A stretch of DNA of 64,000 nucleotides from Tubulanus polymorphus (Eukaryota > Nemertea > Palaeonemertea > Tubulaniformes > Tubulanidae), in NCBI RefSeq assembly GCF_964204645.1, contig NC_134025.1:12219001-12283000 (forward strand), written 5' to 3'. The notes under the pieces were generated by a model. That model did no database searches and had not been told where the DNA came from. It saw nothing but the letters and a program-made list of their open reading frames with translations. Both the position numbers and the translations under genes were made by a program. Of this stretch, positions 22,061 through 41,733 are shown piece by piece (positions within the stretch are counted from its first letter, which is position 1; each line of letters opens with the position of its first letter).

Positions 22061-23927
22061 CTTACACCAGGTCCAAAGCAACATTTACCTTTGGTTCTGT
22101 TAAACAATACAGTTTAGTTCTTCATTTAGAACACGCTCTCCTGGCTCATTTGCAATAGGGAGAGCTTCAGCAGTCAGTTCTCTCTAGCCAACTCGAGATA
22201 ATCTTCATCAAGGTCATTGTCACCACTTTCATTATGATTCCTTTCATCATTGGAGTCAGTTTTATTCATTTTCGTCATTGGTTTTGATGTCTTGCAAGCT
22301 ATCAGGATTTGTGTATCCTTTTATCACATATCATGCAACATTCACAAATTTGGCAATGGAACATCGTCCCTCCGATAGTATTTGAGTGCATTATTTGATA
22401 GCATTATCCATTTAGACTTCACTCCGTTTATGTTGCCTTCTGATTGTCAGTCTGTGCTGAAGATGTGTTGTTTAACATTCCGTGTATCCAATGCAATTTT
22501 CTTCAGATTGTTCAAATGAAGAAATAGATAGGGATGTACACCTTCTGTCTGAGGGTGGTGAAAAAACTTTCCACAGCATTGTTCGCTCGTTCAGTACAAC
22601 TATTGACAGAAAAATGACCAAACTAATCCCGAAACTGGTTTAGCTACCTATGTCCAACTTTGGGAATATCTCTGGCAATGCATTGTGTTCGGTGCTACCT
22701 CCCCCAATTGGTTTGTACGAAATGAAACCATCAAAATATTAAAGTTCAGATTCATTTCATGAAATTACAAATTGCATGTCATTTAAAAAGTGCAATTTAG
22801 TTTTGATAGTATATCTAAGATTAGATTTGATGTGTCAAATATGATGCGTCATTTTATGTAAATTTGATGGATGAATTCGAAGTTTAGTTTTGAATTGTAA
22901 AAAAGTTTGATGGGTAATAAATGAAAGTTTGACTTAAATTTGATGTTTCATTTTTACAGCGTGTCTATGCCATAGGTTCACAGTACTTGTAGCAAAATTC
23001 TTGTCTGAATATTATTGAATGGTTTTTGTCTTGCATTGCCTTCGAGTATGGAGTTTAGTCAGGAGGGTGTGGAAAGGGGAAAAGTTCGTAATAACAAACA
23101 TGATGAATACAATAGTGCTTTCTGCGAAGCAGCAGAAGGCTTTGATGTCTTCATATTTCCTTCAATGAACCTGCTTGGTAACATATGGCAGACTCACTGT
23201 TTTGAACTACACAAGACAAACAGTGGCAGAGATTCAGTGATACATCCATATTACAATGTGTCCCTATAAAAACACTCCTGCCTATGTTCTTCATTGTTTA
23301 GCCAATATGTTATGGTTTTCTGTACCAAATGTTAAACACTAAGTATATACAAATGTGAGGAAATTACTACAATAATGACCAATCAATGAGATTATGATTT
23401 AGGATCCTACCACGAAGGTTGTGGGTTAAAATCACCCGGTGAATATCCCACAAGGTACACCCCCCACTAAATATTCCTCTAAGGTAAAAATCCTGCCGAA
23501 ATTCACTTTTCTATCGAACTAGAGTAAAAACTAGATGATACAATATTTAGAATTACATATCTGCATAGATATTCTATTATTACTTTTCAACTTCATAGAG
23601 ATTTTCAAGACTACTATCAGGACCCAATTTTGGATACATGTGGCTTGCTTAAGTCACATAATATTGCCATTTTTATGAATATAGCTTGCTTAAAGTCACT
23701 GATAGTCCAAGGTGAATATTGTGACCAATACTTGCATAATTTGAAATTTCTGAAATCTATCAATGTTTTCAACATAAGAATATTGAAAGATTTTGTTGTG
23801 AAATCAAATTTGGGGGATTTTTAGCAGGTTTTTTTTATATCTATTACCTTGCAGGATTTTACCAGGGGATAATTACCTGTTACCAGGAAACCAAATGAAG
23901 TTAAATTTGTTACTATTTGTGTTTCAG
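22061..23927. other. anonymous stretch upstream of the ferredoxin exons
   Basis: About 1.9 kb with no supported gene. The missing 5' exon(s) of the ferredoxin gene (mitochondrial targeting sequence) should lie here or further upstream, but I could not identify them. An 84-codon frame at 23015-23269 has no recognisable features. Confidence 0.4.
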
Positions 23928-27158
<3,231 letters not shown>

Positions 27159-28850
27159 CGAATGCTGGAATAAATAGTTGTTTGATAGGATAAATCATGA
27201 ATCACCATAATATCAGGACTTTGAATCCGGAGTAGAATTTTAGAATTGCGTCGGTGTGTTATCGGAATCTAGCTGTACTGTGTTGGGGATGTCGTATCTT
27301 CCCGGCCAGTGGAAGTTCTACTGCCTTTAATCAGACATTTTACCTCTAAACAGAGCCGTCGGAAGGAATTTTTTCAGTGGCGAGGCTTATTTCTGAACGG
27401 TGGTCTGGGGGCCCTCCCCTAGAAAAATTTTGGAAATTCAATCGCCGGAGATGCGTTTTGGCCGGAGATGCGTTTCACGGTCTCATTCACAGAAGCATGA
27501 GAAGTCGTGAGTCAACCACCTAGTACAGACAACGACGAGCTGCTACGTGGTACAGCGTGCTTTTGAAAAATTTTTTGTTAAGCAAAAAAGTGTTCCGACG
27601 GCCCTGCTAAACCGCAGCTGGTACGAACAACAAATAACATGGCTCTATAAATCTGCTCTCAATTTTAATTCGAATATCAAGTATTTTATCTGAACTGTTT
27701 ATTTATTATTATTATGTAATTTTCCCTTGTAATTAAATGATAGAATATTTTAAAAGGCATTAAATTCAGTTTTCGTTTCTCCTTTTTGGTTAAGTGCGTC
27801 AGTCATTTGAATGTGAATTTGGAAAACAGATGCAGTAGATAGAGGCAGAAGCCTCGGTGGAGGCAGATTGTCTCCGATTCCCCATCCTCCCCAGGCGAAC
27901 CAGATTGCATCGCTTCACTCAGCCACGGTTCGATCTCGATACCATCACGTTCGAATCCCGATTCACTCGCATTCTGGGCTTTATTTATAACAATTATTTA
28001 TGCCATAACCAATGACCCATCGTTACTCTGCGTTGGACGAAATTGATCCGTCCGCGAGATCAAATTTAGTTCATTTTCGATGAACTCGAACTGAATTTTT
28101 AGGCACCCGAATCAACACATTATCACAAGGACCCACCAAATATACATCGAAATAAGGTTTATTCTCAATAATTTGAACTATTTTTCAATAATTCGTTTAT
28201 TTAAGATTAATATTCAGGTCTAACTGAACTGTACAAGAAATACAGAATCAGACTAAAAGATAAGACAGATAAGAATAAAACTGTACAGAAGACACGGAAG
28301 ACCGGGTATAATTACATGGTGGATCCTCGCCTGCCATAAGTGGAATCATCAATTGCCACAGGAGTTTCCCACCTACAACTATCATCGAAAGGCAAAATGC
28401 GCTAGAAAAATCACCTGCACACATGCCGAAAAATTGTGTTGCCGAGTAGAATACTGGGAAGGGAATTGAGGAAAAATTAGTCAGTTCAATAGAGACCTCA
28501 CCACCCAACCACACACGCGAACACACACAACTTCTGGAGAGTAGTTGCATCAACTTTTGGGCCAGTAACAAAGATTGGAAGGTTGAAAAGTTGTGTCAAC
28601 TGAACGTAGATACGGCTCAGAAAATTTTACCCACAATTTGGATGGACGAGGAATCTTGTGCACAGTCATAAGTAATGGAGCAGAAATCAAAAAAGAAACT
28701 TGCGAAAAAAAGTCCAACCATTGATGTCATACCACGTGTCAAGCCTGACGCCAGAAATTTCAAAAGGGGATTGATTGACTTTTTCAGGCAAATATAGGAA
28801 ATAAAAAAAGGGATTGACATATTGATCTCTGGGATTGACCCTGTTCTTAA
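27159..28850. other. intergenic stretch after the ferredoxin gene
   Basis: No convincing gene. The ferredoxin 3' UTR probably occupies the first few hundred bases. A B-box-like GTTCGAATCCC at ~27950 hints at a degenerate tRNA-derived piece. Minus-strand open frames at 28248-28937 have no recognisable domains. Confidence 0.4.
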
Positions 28851-28854
28851 TTTG

Positions 28855-28925
28855 ATGGGTAGATTTTGTTTGATTTGGTGTCCCTTACAAAACCCACCAC
28901 CTGCCGACAGCGAAACAATCGTCCA
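28855..28925. repeat. dispersed repeat fragment (family shared with 29560-29720 and 43130-43350)
   Basis: The text TTTGATTTGGTGTCCCTTACA plus an ACCCACCACCTGCCG motif recurs near 43150-43200. It is part of a dispersed non-coding family. Confidence 0.5.
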
Positions 28926-29394
28926 AACAGTCCGCACCAGCCCGATATTTTCTTGGAGTAATCATCTTGTCAAGTTAATCATATACATAATTACTGCAAG
29001 GTTTCTCAAAACAAGGCCGGAGCTGTAAGGTTCTATAAAGATAGAAATGCATACTTTGAAACCATTGGAAACACAAAAATTTAACGGCTTACGACAATGA
29101 TATCTGCTATCAGTTGTTTAGCGTTCATGCGACAAACACATTTTGACATAACCGGGTAGATATGAATTCATGCCCATAAATATCTTCTCTAAAGTATTTT
29201 GGAAATGATACTTATTCCGGAAGCTCGGTATTACATTTGACAGAATGAATATTGCCATTACGATATTAATCTGGACTCTCGATATACAGATCTTCTTTAA
29301 CCCAGAAAACTCAAATATCAGTGACCAACAGGGGTTTTAAGTAATAAAAACGACTGTATGACTTATTCCATATTTCCTTTATGCGAGTGTCGAT

Positions 29395-29720
29395 CCAACC
29401 AGCTTCGAATCCAACCTCGGCAAGCGACGATGGATTGCCGAGGTTTGATTGCCACCCAACGAAGCTAACGCACAAACCGTGGCCGCACCTCTTTCATTGA
29501 TCTACCTAAACTATTTCGGTGAAGACTCCAATCAGTCGCTTACCGGGTTAGACTTGTTGGAAGATTGCTTCAATGTACCGGAGCCGAATTTCCCAATTAT
29601 GTACTTCGAATCAAACAAAAAATTCTGTAAACTCGACCACCGATCACCCAACTATATTCTGTATTTCGATTTCCGATTTCAAAATCAAACCCCCTGTTTT
29701 GCTCCCGGGTTTGTAAGGAC
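29395..29720. repeat. dispersed repeat, inverted relative to 43130-43350
   Basis: The segment 29560-29720 (GATTTCCGATTTCAAAATC, TGTACTTCGAATC and TACCGGAGCCGAATTTCCC) appears as reverse complement at 43180-43350. A small hairpin AACCTCGGCAA / TTGCCGAGGTT lies at ~29413-29445. The 160-codon open frame across it (29449-29931) is therefore probably not a gene. Confidence 0.55.
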
Positions 29721-30311
29721 CAAAATAATAAATAGCAGGGTCAATTCCTATTTTAAGATAAAAAAAAGATTTTACAGATACATAATTCGGTGGACAGGTT
29801 GCTACTTAACGGTCACCATGCAGTCCTATGTCCGCTGCGTTGCATCGGCAGGGCGATGTCTGCCAGTGCAGAACAAAATGGACGCCATACTATTGAGAAA
29901 ACGAAAAGGAAACATGTTTGTCATAAGTTGATTGATGATTTTTCGAAATATCTCATTAATTGTTACTCGCTTTATATCAGTATCGTAACTGTTCTTGTTA
30001 TATCCGTCTTGATTTGTTTGAAAAAAGTTGTTTTGACGGCGTATGTTGATTTCAGCATCTAGGTCTGATAAGAACTTTTTAGTCCTGAAAAAAACTTAAA
30101 GCTATTTGCAGCTCCCGCAGAAAACAAAAGTTGATTTCAGCACCCACTGAAATTAACTTTTAGGTACTGGCAAATTTTCACATAACAAAATTATTGATGA
30201 GAGTATATTAATCGAGAGTTAAGTCCCAGATGTTGCAAAGACATTGCATTCCAAGTTATTCTGCGTTCCTGTTTGTGAAATCGGTTTAAAAGGCTTGTGA
30301 GTCGTAAATAG

Positions 30312-30504
30312 AAACCTGGGTCCAGTTCCACAGTTCCGAGTTGAAATTTAACTCTGAGTTAACTTATTGAAAATGAACTAAAGCCTGGTTTTCACGAGCG
30401 GGTTCCAGCTAGCTTTTTCCAGCTGCCGCAGGAAACCGCTCGTGAAAACCAGCCTTAACTCAGAGTTAACTCTAACTCACAACTGTGGAGCTTGGCCCAG
30501 GTTT
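30312..30504. mobile_element. nested fold-back MITE
   Basis: The outer arms AAACCTGGGTCCAGTTCCAC (30312 on) and its near-complement ending GGCCCAGGTTT at 30504 enclose a second pair (AACTCTGAGTTAA / TTAACTCAGAGTT) and an inner pair (GCCTGGTTTTCACGAGCGG / CCGCTCGTGAAAACCAG). All three levels pair in order, so the element folds into one long hairpin. It has no ORF. Confidence 0.65.
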
Positions 30505-30850
30505 CCAGCTAGCTTTTTCCAGCTGCTGCAGGAAACCGCTCGTGGCCCCGAGCTGGAAAACGCGGTAGCTGGAAATTGCTGGCTGGAAAATGTTTGCCGC
30601 AGCAGCTTCCAGCTCTGAAAAACGCTCGTGAAAACGGTCAAACTGCGGGAGCGGTTTCCAGCTACCAGCGGCAATTTCCAGCCATTGCATGCAATAGCTT
30701 TTTTTGTCCAGCAGCTTGGAAACGCTCGTAAAAACACGTGCCGCTGGTATTGAAATTAGGTTGACCGGGGGACCATGCGCATGCGTGCTTGTTGTTGCTC
30801 GAGGCATTTTCACGTAGCTGAAAAACAGCCGCAGGAAAAAGCTAGTTTAT
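30400..30850. repeat. cluster of CAGCTGGAAA-type motifs
   Basis: About 450 bp contain many copies, in both orientations, of TTTCCAGCT(A/G)-like words (for example TTCCAGCTAGCTTTTTCCAG twice, at ~30409 and ~30503) and several CGCTCGTGAAAA words. The unusual G+C content stands out from its AT-rich surroundings. It lies just upstream of the first glycosyltransferase gene and may be a composite of nested MITEs. Confidence 0.55.
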
Positions 30851-31314
30851 GCTATTGTTGAGTTTCAGTGTTTCGGTGTTGTGTAAATGAATAAGATAGG
30901 GAAAAGTGGATAAAAAGTGGAATTGATTCGTCAGTTATTGAGTGCGGTTTCACAAAATCCTCGACTTGTAGGCTTTTGGAAATTTTTCGTGCCTTTTCCA
31001 CGTCTTTCTTAATGAACCGGTATATATAAAAATGATATCGATGACAATCTTTGGTATTTTGAATTTGCAAATTATTGTTTTTTCAGGGAATGTTTTCGGA
31101 AGGGTTCATCGAAAATGTATGTGGGCAAGCCGAAGAACCAACGTTTTCGAGTGGTAATCTTGTCAACAATTGTCGTACAAAGTCAAAATTATGAGGGGGA
31201 TGCGCACAATTGTTTAAAGCTGGCGTTTTGTTTACCGCAGATGTTGTTTAGCATACGTTGCATTTATTTGATAGTTCTTCCTCTATGTCATTCAAATGCT
31301 TAATTCAAATAATC

Positions 31315-34449
<3,135 letters not shown>

Positions 34450-36013
34450 AATCTGCACCGACATCATCTGCTGTCAACTACCGCAACGAATGAAGAGTAT
34501 ATGGCGAATTGTAAAAAAAAGAATTTATTCTAAATATACGATCTTGGGTACAAAAAGATTAATATCTTTTTTACGAATTGAAAAATCTTTTGTTTGACTT
34601 TTTCGAATGAGAAGTCGATAGTATTTTTCAAACTTCTTTTGATGGCCCTGGACGGCAGATTTCCATGCTTAGAAATGTATTCATTTGTAGAAATGTAATA
34701 AAGCGATCAGTTAAAAATATTCTACCCGTACAAGATCGGACATGGTAGAATAACTACACTTTGACGCGGAGAACAGATCATAAGTTTAAAACCCACACTA
34801 TATACATAATTTCTAAGGTCAAAAGCAAAGTTTATTATTCAAAGATTTAAAACCAAAAGACACGACGTTTCAGACTCTAGAGACCATCGTTACACTTAAC
34901 GTATATAGTCAGCCGTGTGTGCGTTTTAAACTTAATTAAGATCGGATATATTTATTCTGATTTCTTAGTTTCAAGCAATTTACATGTATTACTCGTCTAG
35001 AAATGCATTAACGATTTTTTTCCAAGTTCACAAATCAAATATAATTTTTTCTCGTATACACCAGGACGCCTCCGTATTCATATAGTATTTTATGATTTAG
35101 AAAATAGGTTGCCTATGTTGTATTGATCTATGGTGTATTAATTGTGGCTTGACAATCATCGATATCTAGTCTATCGTCGTTATGTCTTTTTGGAAAAATA
35201 AAACAAAAATCAAATGCTCGAAGTGATGTCTTTGCAGACGTTTCGAATCGATCGTGTATTCAAAGTGTGCATGATTTTCAATTACTCGTTTTTCATCTTC
35301 GATTGAAGTAAGTTCTTGCTGGCTGTCTTCACTTTAAGAGTCACTCAAAATACAACATCAAGCTCTATAACCACTGGGCAAGTGGACAAGTTCCATTGGT
35401 CTACTGGCTAGCGTTTAGAATATAGCGTTTTAATCTTGCAACATCTTTTTTTCTTTTCAGCTTATAAAGTTCTCCACCATAGTGCTTGTTCTGAACTTCG
35501 AGAGACTTTCCATACTCTCCCAAGCTCTGGTTTTTTCTTTCGGCCCATTTATATCAATTCATCATACGGGTAGAAGATTTTGACCTCTTTTGGTAATGTC
35601 AACTAAACTAAGATAAGTAGTATCTGGATAGTTGGGTGTTGGCCAACAGAATCATTCATTACTGTGGAATTTTATGAAATATTGGATTTCAATTTCTATT
35701 TGAGACGTACGTAAGTACGGGGAAAGGGTTTTAGTCACATCTTGGAGTAATCATTTAAAATGATTACTCCAAGGTCACATCACGATGCTTAGACCAATCG
35801 ACTTTCCAATGTCGACAACGTAGCCGGGTCGCTAAAGACATTTGTCAAGTAGCGACATACGAGTCGACGAAAATGGACTTGCGGAGTGATACCGCGATAT
35901 TAATCGACGCGATATATCGATTAAATTATTTCAAGAAAAATCAATAGCTTCCACAGATTTCATACGCATCTGTTGCATATTTTTGATTTTGTTTTAGTTG
36001 GTGATTGGAAGTC
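34450..36013. other. intergenic spacer between glycosyltransferase copies 1 and 2
   Basis: No gene seen. It contains the 33-bp palindrome described separately and presumably the promoter of copy 2, which is not resolvable by eye. Confidence 0.45.
35734..35780. repeat. 33-bp near-perfect palindrome flanked by GTCACAT direct repeats
   Basis: The arms CTTGGAGTAATCATT and AATGATTACTCCAAG (35741-35755 and 35759-35773) are exactly complementary around a 3-base centre. The palindrome is bracketed by GTCACAT at 35734-35740 and 35774-35780, as a target duplication would be. Confidence 0.75.
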
Positions 36014-39000
36014 ATGATGAAGTGTTTACGCGCGGCAATTTTTGTACTAATGATTCTTTCGATTTGGTATGCATTATACATATTCATGTACGTTTTATCG
36101 GTAAAACGCGCATTTATTATCTCAGAAAGAAGAAACAGTCACGGCAGTTTGTTAACAGCTTTATTTTCTGTGACCAAGACACCTTTTCAGCCATCCAAGA
36201 AGTTTGTAAGACCATTTGAAAAAGAGTCAAAAAGTCAATGTGTTCTTAGCACGCCACGTCCAGGTACGTATTTGGTTAATTTGCTATCTCTAATTTGATA
36301 CCGGTCAACGGGAATATACTGGGCAAAGTTTTAAGAAACTTCGCAGCTATATCAGGTCACGGTCAATGCTCAACTAAACACATAGAATCTACTATATAAC
36401 TTAATGGTTATCATTCAATATGCATCGATTGAATACATGATAATATATTTGAAAAGGTGGACCCATCCGATGGTCTGTTGAGCATCCCAGTTTTCCAGAA
36501 CTCGAAAAGCGTTTTTCAAGCCTGCTACAACCCGACGGTCACGGTCGGCCTAATGATTGCGTTGCAGATCATCGAGTAGCCATCATTGTGCCGTACCGAA
36601 ATCGCGAATTAAATCTGAGGACGTTTCTAAACCACATGCATCCATTCCTACTCAGGCAACCTATAGATTATAGAATATTTGTCATTGAACAACAGGTAAT
36701 TTTCTCCTTTGTTTGATGTGCGTATGAAGTCTGTATACATCTATAAATGTAATGATATACATGTATATTATTTTTAGAATGACACTTTACCGTATAACAA
36801 AGGAATGTTAATGAATATAGGATTTATAGAGGCGAGAAGAGTGTATAATTTCACTTGCTTTATCTTCCACGATGTTGACTTGCTTCCCTTGGACGACCGA
36901 AATTTGTACACATGTTTCGATAACCCGAGGCATTTGTCGGTGTTAATAGATATTTTTAAGTTTAGGTATACGATCAGTATATTATCCGCCTAGTTAGTTT
37001 TATCGTAAGAGAATCATTCCTCGGAGCCATAATTGACAGTTTTGCCTAGCTATTTTAATTTCGTTTTCGACTTTGTAGACCTCTTTATAAAGATATCTTC
37101 GGCGGGGTTTGCGCAATAAAACCGGAACAGTTCATCCGTATGAATGGGTATTCGAATGTGTACTGGAACTGGGGAGCAGAAGACGATGACATGGCTCTAC
37201 GGTAAACACTTAATTGCGTTTGTTTGATGATTTCAATTTTTTACGCTCATATGCATCTCGCAACATTACCCGTCTTCTTTCCGGTATATTACAGATCACA
37301 GATTTAGAATGTGCTAGAGAAAGAAAGAGCAAATTTACACGAATTTGGTCTTTCTTCCGATAGATTTCATCCTGTTGTGTTGGTTAAGTTATTGAAAAAA
37401 AACATATGTATTTTCCTTTAGATTGAAGAGAGCTGGCTTCAGAATTCATACGCGTTATCCATTGCACATTGGCAAGTATACGATGTTATCTCACAACAAG
37501 TCCCGAGAGAATCCTAACAGGTAAAAATAAGATTGAAAACAGAATAGATGTAAACTATATGTGGAACAGTGGCAAGACTTTGATAATTCCAGCCGATATC
37601 AGAACTCTTAATATACTATGGATGAATTGTAGTCACATGATCAAGACTATTATCATGTAGACCGACCTGGAAAAATAGTGAGTGAGTTGACCTGGTTGTG
37701 CAATCCCCGATCAAACGAAGCTGTGTAGGTATATGACGACCACAGAATAGGCCACGTTTAGGAAGAATATTCCGATTCAAGTGCAAAACCTATAATGCGA
37801 ATACGATTACACGTATTGTATAAATATGTTCAGCACGTTCACAACTAATTCACCAAAACCATCTGGATTTCATAAAGACCCCAGCTCCCGTGATCGATTA
37901 CTTCGTTTAATTGTTAGTGATAATTAATCAACGTAAATCTTCACTGTCAAAGTAATAATATATTCGGACTGATAAGCAAATCTACGCGTCAGGTCAGTTT
38001 GAAAATAACTAATACCGTGGTTTTTATGTTCACCAGCGCTTTCGATGCTTTACAATTATAGGTGGTAAATCTTTTTATAATTTCTGTAATTGAATATGAA
38101 ATATCACGGGGATGTCAGATGTATCTGCTGATAAAATCATCAATTGTGATATTTGAAAGGTTCGATCAACTTCAATTATACGATCTACTTGAATCGTATA
38201 GTTGGTACTCTTCTGCAGATAATACATCTCCCTATATATCTCAATATCATTGTCATATCTTGATCGTTCAAATTAATTCTATAATGAAACGACTTGCGTG
38301 TTGGCTGTGGAAACTATAGAATTGAGGTAGAATTTTAAAAGGCTGTGCATTACTGTCGCAAAGAGATGCACAAACTCCCTCTTATTCTAGACAACACCCA
38401 AATACAATTCCTGATATATGATAAGGTCCAAATTGGGTCCTTACATCAAATTTGGAACGACCGATCGAGTCAGAGTGCGCATTCACACAGTCATGCGTTG
38501 CCATATTGGCTACAGATTGACTTGCCCCGCAAGATGTCGCCTTGAGAATCTTACACCGCAGTCTTTAAATCTAAATGATAGATTTATGAATCCCGGACTT
38601 TAACATATATATTTAGAATATTTTGATTACCGAAGTTTATCTTAAATCTGGACACATTAATCTACGCATGTTAAATTCTATGACATTTTCAAAGCATCAA
38701 AATTTGGAGGTAGGTCTTTTAGGTGGGTCCAAATTATTGGAGCGTTCCAAAATGGAACGGACTAACTTGGAACGGACTTTTTGCAAGTGTGAGCGCTTGG
38801 TCCAGTCAGAATAAATAATATGCACATCTCCCATTATTTCAAGAAATTAGGTTTTGGAAACTCTTTGTTTTTGCAAGCGCCCAAAATTATTTATGTATTT
38901 CTCGTTTTGTCGCGGTTGCAAAAACAAGGGCATTTTTGGGGGAATTTGTACTCTTTCGCATTTCATTACCACCTATATTCAAATGTCAGGAATTTTACTT

Positions 39001-39429
39001 TATGGCCCAAATCAGCCAAATACTAGTAAGCTGACAATAGAATTTTTTCCAAAACATTGGTCGATGTATACAACGAGTAATTGTATCTTTTGGCAATGAT
39101 CATAACATGTAATATTTTTACATACAAAAGTCAAACCTGTGATCATAAACAGCCTCGTTAAGTATAGTCATTAGGTTACTTCTTTGCGGTTGGGATCTTT
39201 TTCTGTTTCGCTCATCAATACATTCATACCAAATATCACTTCATTTTCTAGATTCAATTTACTTAGAACAGCCTATCGAAGATTTGACATCGACGGGTTG
39301 ACAAATATCGGCGAATTTTACAAAGTTCTTGAAAGGACACACAGTCCGCTATTCTCATATATCACCGTTGAATTAGGACGACCGGCACCAACAACGGATG
39401 CGCACCATCAAACGACGAACTATTATTAG
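36014..39429 (+). CDS. beta-1,4-N-acetylgalactosaminyl/galactosyltransferase, copy 2 (6 exons, 358 aa)
   Basis: Exons: 36014-36263, 36457-36695, 36778-36965, 37079-37201, 37422-37520, 39252-39429; the joined frame is intact (359 codons). Same architecture and intron phases as copy 1: one N-terminal membrane helix (AAIFVLMILSIWYALYIFMY), stem with FVRPFEKES, then VPYRNRELNLRTFL, DVD, PRHLSV, and the family motif changed from WGWGGEDDD to WNWGAEDDD. The Tyr289-equivalent is Ile (in YKDIFGG), predicting UDP-GalNAc use. CSDNPRH has become CFDNPRH. The Gly to Asn and Gly to Ala changes in the acceptor/donor loop are unusual and may alter or weaken activity. One extra Gln (IEQQ) sits at the end of exon 2. 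Confidence 0.88.
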
Positions 39430-41369
39430 CTCCTCGCAACTTCAGTGTCTCGGATGTATCATGTTTTGTTTTCTTTCTATTATTGTAAAAACCTTACACA
39501 CAGCAAGAAACAGGAAACGGAAAAAAGAAACAGAAACACTTTCTGTTTGGACTTGTTACTTTGCTCCGAAAACATCATTCGATGTATATGGTTGTATTCA
39601 TGTTGTAGTTTTCATTCATAGTTGTTGTATTATATCAATCCATAGAACTCATGTGATAATCCTTTTTCAGTACTGTGAAGGTTGTTTAACTAGATTCTCT
39701 CCAATAGTTGTAGATATTGATACAATGTGCCTCGATGAGTGTATGTTCAGAATAAATCAGTGTTGTTATAGATCTTTCAACTGGAAGGAAGTCTCGTCGT
39801 TTCTCCCGGACCTGAGAAATTCTCTGGAGTCCTCGATAGTATGGACAAAGCCTGAGTTTTTCATCACGATGAATATAATGACGAACCCTATAAAATACAG
39901 GATTACGGGATACTTTTGTCTACATTTTTCACGTATCAACTAGTGGACGAACACTATAGCAACGCCAATACAACATTCATTCATTCATTGACTATGTTAT
40001 CTCCTCTGTTGGAAAAAAAGCTCAAATAGTTAATTAAGAATAGCTTTGGATGGAAGCTACATTCTAACCAGAATTGCATTCAATATTTCTTATCCTGATA
40101 TACATAACGTTTTCTAGATAAAGGTTTTCATTTCAAAAATAGTTTTGCTTATTATGTTGAATCGATCGACTGGAGTTCATTAGCTTGATAGTTATTGGTG
40201 TCTGGCATCGTTGCTTGCGTTTGTATCCTGTGTTATAAAAAAAAACGAATCAAAATACCCATTACAGAGTGAGTTATGTGTATACATCATGCGCATTGGA
40301 ATCGATCGGTGTCGGTGAAAACACATGCACGATTCGTTAAGTAGCTAATACCCCAGAGTTAATAAAAGGGCGATTTTTTTTTAAATCAGTTGTCATGGGA
40401 CATTTTGCTCACTTGCCAAAGTGCTTGCAAATTTTACAATATTCAGTTCCAGGTTCAGTCTCAGTTTCAGATTCAGATTCAGATTCAGGTTTATTGCTCT
40501 ACAAGAGAAGATACATTTTGTTCATAAAAAAAGACACGAAAAGTTTACAGAGGGGATACACTAAAATATATTCATCTATAGTACGGTCATGTTGAATAAG
40601 ATTTAACGTACGATTCTGGAGTTAGTTTTATCCGAAGGGCTCTACGATCGACGGTGGCAATCGTGGATTCAAATTGTTACAATAGAGGATTCCGGGGTCG
40701 CTATACTATGCTTTCGGACATCGATAGAGAATTTCTCCTCAGATTCCATCGAAATCCATAGTTCCTCAATTTTTTTTCATGAATGATTAAATCTTTTGAA
40801 GTGGGTACGGTTACGTAGACCAATTACAATGGATAGACTAATGGTTGCTGCATTGAAGTGATACGTTGACCCTAGGCTAGTTGATTTATGGAACCCCTGA
40901 ATCGATACTTTGTATATGGTAATGTACAATCGGATCTCCTTTTTGTGTATACTGTTCAGGAAGAAGAATTCGATCAATCCAATATAAAAACTGCGGAATA
41001 GGAAAATGAGAGGGGGAAATGGCGTCATTCTTTTGCTAAATATAATTTAGTTTACTCAATCATTGCTCTCCAACCATTTGTGTTCGTTTCCCCTAATATT
41101 TATCTATTTGGAAATGCTCATACAGGTTTGTTGCGGTTCAAGTACGTAGAATAGAAGTGAATGCATGGAACGCGATAAATGAAAACAACATTTTCAATAG
41201 TCTACAACGACATTCTTGAATGTGACCGCCATTTTCAATTGATATCGCATCCTTCTTTGTTGACAATAGATACGTAATTATTGGGATTAATCAAAGTTGA
41301 CTTATAAGTATCGCAGATGTTACGCCGCATACGTTGTGTTTATTGTTAGTTTTTCTGTCTAGTGCAGAA
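39430..41369. other. intergenic spacer between copy 2 and the pseudogene
   Basis: No gene supported. A short run of TTCAGA-type hexamer repeats at 40441-40487 followed by AGGTTTATTGCTC looks like the simple-repeat tail of a retroposon. A 181-codon frame starting at 39398 overlaps the end of copy 2 in another frame and looks accidental. Confidence 0.4.
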
Positions 41370-41720
41370 GCGTCATGGGGACATCATTTACGAGAAATGA
41401 AAAATGTTACTTTCAGTTGAGATATATCTCAACATAAAATCATTTACGATTAATAAAGAGCTTCGTCGAGCTATTATCGATTCAGACACTTTCTTCTTAA
41501 ATTCAAAATTCGATTTTTCCGTCGAGATCCACCGCCGTCCTGGGGACATCATTTATGAAAAACAAAATTGATGTTATGTCGAGTTATTATCTCAACATAA
41601 ATTCATTTACGACTAATAAAAGTTTTCCAACTTTTTTATTAATCGTAAATGAATTTATGTTGAGATATATCTCAACTGAAAATGAAATTTCTTAATTCCT
41701 AAATGATGTCCCCAGGACGC
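41370..41720. mobile_element. 351-bp fold-back MITE with three end copies
   Basis: The left end GCGTCATGGGGACATCATTT (41370 on) and the right end, whose complement reads GCGTCCTGGGGACATCATTT (ending 41720), are inverted repeats with one mismatch. A third copy in the left orientation begins near 41533. The segment 41533-41720 is itself a long hairpin with GTTGAGATATATCTCAAC-type inner arms. The element abuts the remains of exon 1 of the glycosyltransferase pseudogene. Confidence 0.7.
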
Positions 41721-41733
41721 TCGTAGATTCTTG

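Noticed and set aside
27895-27990. Possible tRNA gene around GTTCGAATCCC
   Set aside because: Only a B-box-like word is present; no A-box or cloverleaf pairing at the right distance.
29449-29931. 160-codon plus-strand frame
   Set aside because: It overlaps a dispersed non-coding repeat with an inverted copy at 43 kb and has no recognisable domain.
39398-39943. 181-codon plus-strand frame after copy 2
   Set aside because: It starts inside exon 6 of copy 2 in another frame, has no domain, and has irregular composition typical of untranslated sequence.
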